Origin: Spirochaetaceae bacterium
GTDB lineage: Bacteria > Spirochaetota > Spirochaetia > Treponematales > Breznakiellaceae
Reading direction: 5' to 3'
DNA length: 12,267 nucleotides
NCBI GenBank assembly: GCA_031275595.1
Contig: JAISOO010000137.1
Span: 1-12,267, forward strand
The translations under genes and the position numbers were made by a program. Every line of letters begins with the position of its first letter. The stretch's first letter is position 1. Below the pieces are notes generated by a model. The model made no database searches, was not told where the DNA came from, and saw nothing but the letters and a program-made list of their open reading frames with translations. Below, one piece after another: positions 1-6,397 of the stretch.

Positions 1-178
1 CTTTCCCGCCCAAGCCGCGGGGGACCCGCCCCTCGCGGGATAACGCCTCCCCAGCCCTCGCGGGGCAGCGCCTCCCGCCCGATACCGCACGCGAAACATT
101 GAGCGTGTTGACCCACAAACAGTAACACGGCGTAGGCCCAAAAAGAGCTACAGTTGCCAGAAACGGCATCAGGCCGCC
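1..178. repeat. Partial copy of a GC-rich intergenic repeat element (copy 1, cut by the window edge)
   Basis: Positions 1-25 resemble, in the same orientation, the reverse complement of the right end of the complete copy (about 437-470): a CTTT-CCCGCC-AA-GCCGCGGGGGA pattern. Positions 76-178 hold a ~100-bp core that recurs at 264-364. The two cores share an identical 27-nt block (87-113 and 275-301), an identical 19-nt block (122-140 and 308-326) and an identical 14-nt end (165-178 and 351-364), with small compensating indels between them. A 25-bp unit is imperfectly repeated in tandem at 28-77. No right-hand terminal repeat is seen; after 178 the sequence becomes C-rich and runs into the next copy. 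The repeats are seen directly; treating this as one element is inference. Confidence 0.6.
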
Positions 179-203
179 CCCCCGGCATCTTCCCCCCCCG
201 AAG

Positions 204-486
204 CCCGCCTGCTTTTTGCCCTTCCAGCCATGCCGCGGGGGGGCGGGAATTCCCCCGTGAACGCGCCCGATAATGCACGCGAAACATTGAGCGTGTTGAC
301 CAAGAAAGTAACACGGCGTAGGCCCAATAAAACTACAATTATCCAAAAAAGGCATCAGGCCGCCTGGAATTCCTCGCCGGAGGAGACCGTTTACGGGCTC
401 CGTAGGCGAATTCTACAGGCAAGCGAACGGGGGGAATTCCCGCTCCCCCGCGGGCGTTGCGGGCAAAGCGCAAAAAGCAAACGCGG
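204..486. repeat. MITE-like repeat element with long imperfect terminal inverted repeats (copy 2)
   Basis: The left end (about 208-258) and the right end (about 428-484) are inverted copies of each other. Both read, from outside inward, TGCTTTTTGC, then a CTT-containing stretch, then CCGCGGGGG, then GCGGGAATTCCCCC. Between them lie the ~100-bp core (264-364), shared with copy 1, and a unique spacer (365-427). The whole is about 280 bp, with no transposase and no convincing reading frame. Length, terminal inverted repeats and lack of coding content fit a miniature inverted-repeat element, but I see no target-site duplication. The right end stops about 75 bp before the first gene, so the element may affect its promoter. 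Confidence 0.6.
264..364. repeat. ~100-bp direct-repeat core, second copy (first copy at 76-178)
   Basis: This block matches 76-178 at roughly four positions in five. The conserved start holds a short inverted repeat, CACGC / GCGTG, around a 10-nt loop. The conserved end (GGCC and GCC blocks at 351-364) can pair, with a bulge, with the GGCG-TAG-GCC block near 316-325. Differences between the copies concentrate in the middle, and most are G or C in copy 1 versus A or T in copy 2. Conserved flanks with a variable centre could mean a structured RNA or a protein-binding repeat. Frame-disrupting indels between the copies argue against coding. Confidence 0.55.
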
Positions 487-494
487 TGGCTACC

Positions 495-523
495 TTGCAG
501 ATTGATTCAAATCGTGATAGATT
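495..523 (+). promoter_or_regulatory. Possible sigma70-type promoter for the HD-GYP pair
   Basis: TTGCAG (495-500) and TAGATT (518-523) are separated by 17 bp, about 38 bp before the ATG at 561. Matches to the consensus hexamers are 3/6 and 4/6, so this is weak. It lies just outside the right end of the repeat element, in the first AT-rich stretch upstream of the gene. An alternative -35, TTGATT at 502-507, has no equally good partner. Confidence 0.3.
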
Positions 524-560
524 TTATCGAAACAGGAATTCCCCGGAATAGGTAGGTGGT

Positions 561-1625
561 ATGCCAAAGCAGATACTGGTAGTGGACGATAATCTATCAA
601 GCCTTAAACAGATCGGCGCCCAGCTTACTCCCCGTTATGAAATTTCCCTGGCCAAATCCGGCGCCATCGCGTTACAGATATGCAAACAGGAAAAGCCCGA
701 TCTCATCCTCCTGGATATTGAGATGCCCGAAATGGACGGCTTTGAGACCATACGACAGCTCAAAGCGGACCCGGAGCTTAACCCGATACCGGTTATTTTC
801 CTTACCGGCAACCGGGACATGGACACCGAAATCAAGGCCCTCCAGTCCGGGGCCATGGATTTTATCGCCAAGCCTGCCAATAAGGATATCCTGCTCCACC
901 GGCTGGAACTCCACCTGCAATTTTCAGCGTATCAGACATCCCTGGAACATACCGTCATGGAACTGGAAAACAGCATCGTTGCCTCCTTTGCGGAACTTAT
1001 CGAATGTAAGGACCACAATGTGGGCGGCCATGTGCTGCGGACCGGAAAATATGTGGAGCTTATCGGCAAGGAACTGCTGGCGGCGGGGACCTTTGGGGAA
1101 GGGTTTACCGAAACAGATTTAAACCGGATCGTCCGGGCCGCCCCCTTCCACGACATCGGTAAAGTCGGCATCAGCGATGTTTTGCTTCTCAAACAGGAAC
1201 AATTAACCGACATAGAATATGATGAGGTGAAAAAACATACCACCATCGGCGCCCAGTTTCTGCAAAAGATCTATGAGCGTATCCCGGGGCAGGATTACCT
1301 GGAATTGGCCATCCAGCTCGCCCAATCCCACCATGAACGGTATGACGGCAGGGGGTATCCCGAGGGTCTCGCGGGAGATGACATTCCCCTGTGCGCCCGA
1401 ATCCTCGCGGTGGCCAATGTGTATGACGCCTGTTTAACCGACCGGGTTTACCGCAAAGCCATGGATTGCGATGATGTCTTCCAAATTATTCTTGAGGAAA
1501 AGGGCCGCGCCTTTGATCCCCGGGTGGTAGACGCCTTTGAGGCGGTCAAGGATGCCTTGGCGGGCCTGGATATAAAGACATTGCCGATGTTGAAAATTGA
1601 AGAGGGTCGGTTGAATTATGCATAA
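561..1625 (+). CDS. Response regulator with HD-GYP domain (copy 1, altered metal-site residue)
   Basis: This is a 354-aa cytoplasmic protein with an N-terminal receiver (about 1-125) and a C-terminal HD-GYP domain (about 135-330). Receiver residues are D9/D10, phosphoacceptor D52 (in LLDIEMPEMDG), T82 and K104. HD-GYP motifs are HDIGK at 197-201, H226, HHERYDGRGYP at 257-267 and DRVYRKA at 294-300. HD-GYP proteins hydrolyse cyclic di-GMP using a bi- or tri-nuclear metal centre. Two positions deviate: the usual A-D-V-Y-D reads A-N-V-Y-D (N286), replacing the last Asp of the HD metal signature, and the usual E/D-rich TG-EH segment reads HNVGGH (152-157). Activity may therefore be reduced, or the domain may be regulatory. 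The start has a fair AGGTAGG-type ribosome site. The gene overlaps the next by 8 nt, so the two are probably translationally coupled. Confidence 0.93.
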   Translation: MPKQILVVDDNLSSLKQIGAQLTPRYEISLAKSGAIALQICKQEKPDLILLDIEMPEMDGFETIRQLKADPELNPIPVIFLTGNRDMDTEIKALQSGAMDFIAKPANKDILLHRLELHLQFSAYQTSLEHTVMELENSIVASFAELIECKDHNVGGHVLRTGKYVELIGKELLAAGTFGEGFTETDLNRIVRAAPFHDIGKVGISDVLLLKQEQLTDIEYDEVKKHTTIGAQFLQKIYERIPGQDYLELAIQLAQSHHERYDGRGYPEGLAGDDIPLCARILAVANVYDACLTDRVYRKAMDCDDVFQIILEEKGRAFDPRVVDAFEAVKDALAGLDIKTLPMLKIEEGRLNYA

Positions 1626-2628
1626 CATCCTGGTGGTAGACGACAATATCTCCAGCCTCAAGCAAATCGGCGCCCAACTGGGGGAGAGTTATGAGGTATC
1701 CCTCGCCAAATCCGGCGCCATGGCATTGCAGATCTGTATGCAGGAAAAGCCTGACCTCATCCTCCTGGATATCGAAATGCCCGAGATGGACGGGTTTGAG
1801 ACCTTAAAACGGCTCAGGCTGAACCAGTATATGGGAAGCATACCGGTTATTTTTCTTACCGGAAACCACGATACCGAAATCGAAGTCCGGGGGCTTCAGT
1901 CGGGGGCCCGGGATTTCATCACCAAACCGGTAGAAAAAAGCATCCTGCTTCATCGGATAGAACTGCATCTGCGGTTCTCCTCCTACCAGTCCCATTTGGA
2001 AAAGATGGTGGCAAAGCTTTCGGAGAATATATCCTTGTCTTTTGCGGAGCTAATCGAATGCCGGGATGAAAATACCGGGGAGCACGTGGTTCGGACCTCG
2101 AGGTATGTGGGGCTCCTGGGCCGGAAGCTGATCGAGAACGGAATGTTCAGGGATGAACTGACCGCCATGGATCTGGAAATGATGGTCCGGGCGGCGCCTC
2201 TCCACGACATCGGAAAGATCGCCATCAGCGACCGGATCCTCCTCAAACCCGATCGGCTGGACGACGAGGAGTTTAACACCATGAAACAGCACACTTCCAT
2301 CGGGGAAGAGATTTTGGCCCATATGTACGCCCGGACCCCTACCCAGCAGTATCTGCTATACGCAAAACAGATCGCCGCTTCCCATCACGAGCGGTTTGAT
2401 GGAAAGGGGTATCCCCGGGGGCTCGCCGGAGACGAAATCCCCCTGTGCGGGCGCATCATGGCGGTGGCGGATGTTTACGACGCCCTGGTAGCCGACCGGG
2501 TGTACCGCCGGGGGATGAAACATACCGAGGCATACCGGATCATCATTGATGGAAAAAACAACAGCTTTGACGGCAGAGTGGTAGATGCCTTTGAAGCCAT
2601 CCAGGAAAAATTAATGGGTTCTCCGTAG
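1618..2628 (+). CDS. Response regulator with HD-GYP domain (copy 2, canonical motifs)
   Basis: This 336-aa protein has the same receiver plus HD-GYP architecture as its upstream neighbour and is similar to it throughout (for example SSLKQIGAQL, SLAKSGA and LILLDIEMPEMDGFET are shared). The pair most likely arose by tandem duplication. The receiver has D8/D9, phosphoacceptor D51, T81 and K103. The HD-GYP domain has ENTGEH (151-156), HDIGK (196-200), H225, HHERFDGKGYP (256-266) and the intact A-D-V-Y-D (D285). All ligand-type residues lost in copy 1 are present, so this copy is the better candidate for active c-di-GMP phosphodiesterase. It starts inside the end of the preceding gene, with AGAGGG 11 nt upstream of the ATG. 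Receivers of this kind are plausible acceptors for the Hpt domains of the two hybrid kinases downstream (inference). Confidence 0.94.
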   Translation: MHNILVVDDNISSLKQIGAQLGESYEVSLAKSGAMALQICMQEKPDLILLDIEMPEMDGFETLKRLRLNQYMGSIPVIFLTGNHDTEIEVRGLQSGARDFITKPVEKSILLHRIELHLRFSSYQSHLEKMVAKLSENISLSFAELIECRDENTGEHVVRTSRYVGLLGRKLIENGMFRDELTAMDLEMMVRAAPLHDIGKIAISDRILLKPDRLDDEEFNTMKQHTSIGEEILAHMYARTPTQQYLLYAKQIAASHHERFDGKGYPRGLAGDEIPLCGRIMAVADVYDALVADRVYRRGMKHTEAYRIIIDGKNNSFDGRVVDAFEAIQEKLMGSP

Positions 2629-2634
2629 CAACGG

Positions 2635-2770
2635 TTTCCTTCAGGTAAGTCGTATCGGAAAAGACATTCCTAAATTTTGATTATTGGGGAATGTATTTTA
2701 TAGAGGGAAAAGCAGGTTTTGATCGCTTCTCCCATGGTCAATTCCAAAATCCACCCGGATAGTGGAATTG
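2635..2770. promoter_or_regulatory. Three TTCC-N17/18-GGAA inverted repeats, candidate operator array
   Basis: Three inverted repeats with similar half-sites and spacing lie in the gap before the FIST gene. They are TTTCC/GGAAA (2635-2639 and 2657-2661, 17-nt spacer), ACATTCC/GGAATGT (2664-2670 and 2688-2694, 17-nt spacer) and CAATTCC/GGAATTG (2739-2745 and 2764-2770, 18-nt spacer). The common core is TTCC-N17/18-GGAA. They could be binding sites for a dimeric regulator, or RNA hairpins; the long loops and lack of a T-run make classical terminators unlikely. The second repeat encloses the proposed -35 box. The sequences are certain; the function is inference. Confidence 0.4.
2677..2704 (+). 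promoter_or_regulatory. Possible sigma70-type promoter for the FIST-kinase operon
   Basis: TTGATT (2677-2682) and TATAGA (2699-2704) are separated by 16 bp, each matching consensus at 4 of 6 positions. They lie about 100 bp before the chosen FIST start, in the most AT-rich part of the gap. The -35 falls inside the loop of the ACATTCC/GGAATGT inverted repeat, which would suit repression by a bound dimer. This implies an mRNA leader of about 95 nt containing the third inverted repeat. Confidence 0.35.
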
Positions 2771-2805
2771 GTTCGGAACTTGCCATAATTTTACGAGGTA
2801 CGGTT

Positions 2806-3957
2806 ATGATTAAATTTTTTACGGCATTTACGGAAGAGATCGACGATGTGGATCTGGCAGTGTCTGAGTTGTTGGGACAGTTGGATCTGGGCCAGAGGTG
2901 TTTAACCTATTCCCTGGGGATCATCCACTGTTACAGCGATTTCGTTGACAGCGGGGTGTTTAAGGCCCTTTCCGAAAAACTCCCCTTTGACAGCCTGGGT
3001 TCCACCACCATAAGCGCTTCCTCTTCAGCCGGTATCGGCCAGATGGGGCTTTCGGTAACGGTGCTGACCAGTGACGACGTGCGGTTTATATGCGGCGTTT
3101 CCGCGCCCGTCGAAGGTTCCGTCGACGCCCCCTTGACGGAACTCTACGGCAGGATAGCCGCGAAACTCCCCGGAAAACCCGCCATGCTGATGCCCTTTAT
3201 CCCCTTTCTGCCCACTAACGGTGGGGATGAATTCATTGACAAGCTCGACGCCCTCTCCGGGGGCGTCCCCGCCTTCGGCACCCTGGCCATTTCCAATGAG
3301 CCGGATTTCAGCAGGAGCTATACCTTTTACAACGGCGACTTCTACCGGGCTTCCATGGCCCTGGCCGCCCTGGTGGGCGGAGTGGCCCCCGAATTTTTAA
3401 GCGTCGCCGTCAACGAAGAAAACATCCTCAAGCAAAAGGCGGTCATAACCGGGGTGGAACGCAACATCCTGACGACCATAAACAACATGCCCGCCGTACA
3501 GTACCTTGAATCCATAGGTATCGTGAGAAACGGCGATGTAGCGGGCCTCCAGTCCATGCCCTTCATCATTTATCTGGAAGACGGGTCCATGCTGATCCGG
3601 GCCTGCATAGGCGGCGGCGGGGAAGGAAGTTTGATTCTCTGCGGGGCCGTCCCGGTTAATGCCGTCATCGCCCTGGCTACCATGGGCTTTGAGGACGTGG
3701 TGAGCTCCACCGAAAGAAAGGTAACCGAAGCCCTGGCGGCGGCCAACGGCCGGGGGATCCTGATGTACTCCTGCGCGGGCCGCAACTGGTCCCTGGGTAT
3801 GCAGCCCATGGCGGAACACGAAAAGGTAAAGGAATGTTTGGGGGACACGCCCTACCATTTTGTATATTCCGGGGGCGAGATATTCCCCTCCTCCCTCGGC
3901 GGCGGCAGGACGGTAAACCATTTGCAAAACGATTCCCTGATCATCTGTATGCTGTAA
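2806..3957 (+). CDS. FIST-domain signal transduction protein (FIST_N plus FIST_C)
   Basis: A 383-aa soluble protein with no signal peptide or membrane segment. The N-terminal half (about 25-215) fits FIST_N. The C-terminal part fits FIST_C (about 225-370), with the characteristic YSCAGRNWSLG block (321-331), YSGGEIFPS (354-362) and the ending NHLQNDSLI (371-379). FIST proteins sense small ligands and relay to kinases or c-di-GMP enzymes; NosP members bind haem and nitric oxide. Only four histidines are present (H41, H338, H351, H372). The start at 2806 is chosen because GAGG sits 7 nt upstream and the family-like sequence begins there; an in-frame TTG at 2719 would add 29 unrelated residues. 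The next gene, a soluble hybrid kinase, begins 9 bp after the stop, so the two probably act together. The ligand cannot be read from sequence. Confidence 0.88.
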   Translation: MIKFFTAFTEEIDDVDLAVSELLGQLDLGQRCLTYSLGIIHCYSDFVDSGVFKALSEKLPFDSLGSTTISASSSAGIGQMGLSVTVLTSDDVRFICGVSAPVEGSVDAPLTELYGRIAAKLPGKPAMLMPFIPFLPTNGGDEFIDKLDALSGGVPAFGTLAISNEPDFSRSYTFYNGDFYRASMALAALVGGVAPEFLSVAVNEENILKQKAVITGVERNILTTINNMPAVQYLESIGIVRNGDVAGLQSMPFIIYLEDGSMLIRACIGGGGEGSLILCGAVPVNAVIALATMGFEDVVSSTERKVTEALAAANGRGILMYSCAGRNWSLGMQPMAEHEKVKECLGDTPYHFVYSGGEIFPSSLGGGRTVNHLQNDSLIICML

Positions 3958-3966
3958 GAGGTTGTC

Positions 3967-6378
3967 ATGGCTGAAGTGGTCATAACGGAAGAAGCGCAGG
4001 CCCTGAAAGAAGAAAACGCCGCCCTGCAGATTCAGGTAAAAAAACTCACCCGTCAGCTTGCGGTTCAGCAGAACACGATGATGCGCTTTGAAAAACTATC
4101 CGCCATCCGGGACGGGCTGGCGGAGAAGCTGAAGGAGGAACAAACCAGGCAGGAAAAATTCATGAACATGATGCTGGAGAACAGTTCCAACATCATCATC
4201 CTGCTGGACGGAGCGGGACGCTTCGCCTACTGCACGGATACCTTTCTTAACATAGCGGGGTTTCAGAATTTCGGCCTGGTGAACGGGCTGCATTTTTCCG
4301 AGGTTTTCAAGCGTTTCAATAACGATGCCTTTTCGGAGCACGCCGAAGCCTGTATAAACCGGGCCGTACAACAACAGGGAACGGTAAAATCCGAGGAAGC
4401 CCTGGACATTACCGGCAGCGGCGAACTGCGGATCTACATTACCAATACCACCGCCATGCGGGACAAGACCGGCAAGGTGGAGGGGATCATGATCCTCTTC
4501 CACGACGTTACCGAAACCCTCAGGGCCAAGGAGGCGGCGGAGGCCGCGTCAAAGGCGAAAAGCGCCTTCCTCGCCACCATGAGCCACGAGATCCGGACCC
4601 CCCTCAACGCGATTATCGGTCTCTCGGAGATCCTGATGCAAAAGGATCTTTCCGAGGATGTCCATGTCGATCTGGAAAAGATATACAGTTCAGGTTCCAT
4701 CCTCCTGGGGGTGATCAACGACATCCTGGATGTTTCAAAAATTGAAGCGGGTAATTTTGAGCTTATCCCGGTACAATACGATACCCCCAGCCTGATCAAC
4801 GATACGGTTCAGTTAAACATCGTCCGCATCGGCTCCAAACCCATCTCCTTCAAGCTGTATATTGACGATACCCTGCCTGCCAAACTTTTCGGGGACGAAC
4901 TGCGGGTAAAGCAGATTTTGAACAATATCCTCTCCAACTCCTTTAAGTACACCCGGGAGGGAACGGTAATTTTTCATATCGGATGGGAAAAAGATGGTGC
5001 GGATGCCGTCATCATCTTTGTTATCAGTGACACCGGCATCGGCATTAAAAAAGAGGATGTGGGCAAGCTCTTTTCGGAATACAGCCAGCTGGATACCAAA
5101 GCGAACCGAAAGATCGAGGGGACCGGGCTGGGGCTTTCCATCACCAAGAAACTGGTGGACATGATGGATGGAAGGATCGGCGTGGAAAGCGAATACGGTA
5201 AGGGCAGCGTCTTTACGGTCCGGCTGCGTCAGGGGATCGCCGACGGCAGGCCTATCGGACCGGAGGTAGCGGCAAACCTCCAGTCTTTCAGGTTTATTGA
5301 GACCCGGCGCACCCGGAGCAAAAATCTGGTACGGGTCCATATGCCCTACGGAAAGGTTTTGGTGGTGGACGATGTGATCACCAACCTGGATGTAGCCAAG
5401 GGGCTGATGCTTCCCTACGGCCTGACCATCGACTGTGTACAAAGCGGACAGGAGGCGATTGAAAAGGTTCGGGATGGAACGGTAACGTATGATGCGATAT
5501 TCATGGATCACATGATGCCCGAAATGGACGGCATTGAGGCGACCCGGATTATCCGTAATGAAATCGATACGGAATACGCCAAAACCGTACCGATTATCGC
5601 CCTGACGGCCAATGCCCTGGCGGGAAATGAAGATATGTTCCTCGCCGCGGGTTTCAACGCATTCATTGCGAAACCTATCGATATCATGCGGCTGGATGTT
5701 ATATTAAATCAGTGGGTTCGGAATAAACAGAGCGAAGAAACCCTCTGGAAGACGGAACAGGAATATTCACCACCGGCCGAAGCTGCGCAGGATTCCGGCG
5801 CCGGCATATTGGACGGCGTGAACATTGAGGGCATCGACCTCAAGGCGGGCATAGAGCATTACGGAGGGGAAACGGCGTACCTGGGGATCCTCCGTTCCTA
5901 TATGATCCACACTCCGCAGCTTTTGCAGAAACTGCGTTCCTTTTCCCCAGAGACCCTGCCGGAATACGCCATCACGGTCCACGGATTAAAAGGTTCCAGC
6001 TTCGGTATCTGCGCCGGTGGGATCGGAAAAAAGGCGGAGGAACTGGAACACGCCGCAAAGGCGGGGAATTACGAAAAGGTAAAGGGCGAAACCGCCGCTT
6101 TTATTGAGAAGGCAGAAGCGGTCCTTGGGGGTATTGGGGATCTGTTACGGAAGTCTGAGGAAACGGGTTCCGCAAAACAGAAGGCCGCTGCCCCGAATAC
6201 GGACCTGCTGGAGAAACTGTTGGACGCCAGCAAACGGTTTAAGCCCACGGTGATGGAAGAGGTCCTGACGGAACTTGAAGGCTACGAATATGAAGCCGGA
6301 GGAGATTTAGTGAAATGGCTTCGGGAACAGATAGATAATCTTGAATATGAGGCCATTCGCGAACGGTTAGAAACATAA
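3967..6378 (+). CDS. Soluble PAS-containing hybrid histidine kinase with receiver and Hpt domains
   Basis: This 803-aa protein has no transmembrane segment. In order: N-terminal coiled coil (about 6-65), PAS domain (about 66-185), HisKA with phospho-His H207 in MSHEIRTPLN, HATPase_c (about 305-420; N320/N324, DTGIGI 355-360, GTGLGL 385-390), receiver (about 462-585; D468/D469, phosphoacceptor D514 in MDHMMPEMDG, T547, K569) and Hpt (about 620-725; H672 in VHGLKG). A further conserved tail (about 745-803) follows. This is a full His-Asp-His relay needing an outside receiver as last acceptor. With no membrane anchor and the FIST gene 9 bp upstream, input from the FIST protein and/or the PAS ligand is likely. 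AAGAGG lies 5 nt before the ATG. The catalytic core is very close to that of the kinase two genes downstream. Confidence 0.95.
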   Translation: MAEVVITEEAQALKEENAALQIQVKKLTRQLAVQQNTMMRFEKLSAIRDGLAEKLKEEQTRQEKFMNMMLENSSNIIILLDGAGRFAYCTDTFLNIAGFQNFGLVNGLHFSEVFKRFNNDAFSEHAEACINRAVQQQGTVKSEEALDITGSGELRIYITNTTAMRDKTGKVEGIMILFHDVTETLRAKEAAEAASKAKSAFLATMSHEIRTPLNAIIGLSEILMQKDLSEDVHVDLEKIYSSGSILLGVINDILDVSKIEAGNFELIPVQYDTPSLINDTVQLNIVRIGSKPISFKLYIDDTLPAKLFGDELRVKQILNNILSNSFKYTREGTVIFHIGWEKDGADAVIIFVISDTGIGIKKEDVGKLFSEYSQLDTKANRKIEGTGLGLSITKKLVDMMDGRIGVESEYGKGSVFTVRLRQGIADGRPIGPEVAANLQSFRFIETRRTRSKNLVRVHMPYGKVLVVDDVITNLDVAKGLMLPYGLTIDCVQSGQEAIEKVRDGTVTYDAIFMDHMMPEMDGIEATRIIRNEIDTEYAKTVPIIALTANALAGNEDMFLAAGFNAFIAKPIDIMRLDVILNQWVRNKQSEETLWKTEQEYSPPAEAAQDSGAGILDGVNIEGIDLKAGIEHYGGETAYLGILRSYMIHTPQLLQKLRSFSPETLPEYAITVHGLKGSSFGICAGGIGKKAEELEHAAKAGNYEKVKGETAAFIEKAEAVLGGIGDLLRKSEETGSAKQKAAAPNTDLLEKLLDASKRFKPTVMEEVLTELEGYEYEAGGDLVKWLREQIDNLEYEAIRERLET

Positions 6379-6397
6379 ATTGGGGGGGAGGTTTGCT

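Noticed and set aside
230..505. A 91-codon open frame on the plus strand
   Set aside because: It lies wholly inside the repeat element, begins in its G-run, has no clear ribosome site, and the equivalent core at 76-178 is broken by a stop and by frame-changing indels. Best explained as non-coding repeat DNA.
1..560. Direct repeats considered as a CRISPR array
   Set aside because: Only two imperfect ~100-bp units with inverted ends are present, with no short identical repeats at regular 60-70 bp spacing and no cas genes.
2664..2694. ACATTCC/GGAATGT as a Rho-independent terminator of the HD-GYP pair
   Set aside because: The stem is short and AT-rich, the loop is 17 nt and there is no proper T-run right after it; an operator-like role fits better with the two similar repeats beside it.
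2719..2805. TTG start adding 29 residues to the FIST protein
   Set aside because: The added residues do not resemble the FIST N-terminus, and the ATG at 2806 has a better ribosome site. It also would place one of the inverted repeats in coding DNA. Not fully excluded.
4813..5511. Long antisense open frame (232 codons), with a similar one at 8661-9302
   Set aside because: Both are opposite the same conserved part of the two hybrid kinases; their similarity to each other follows from the paralogy of the sense genes, and no domain is visible.
6380..6397. TTG start for the lipid kinase
   Set aside because: The codon lies inside the GGGGGGGAGG ribosome site of the ATG at 6398 and would leave only 1 nt after the previous stop without its own ribosome site.
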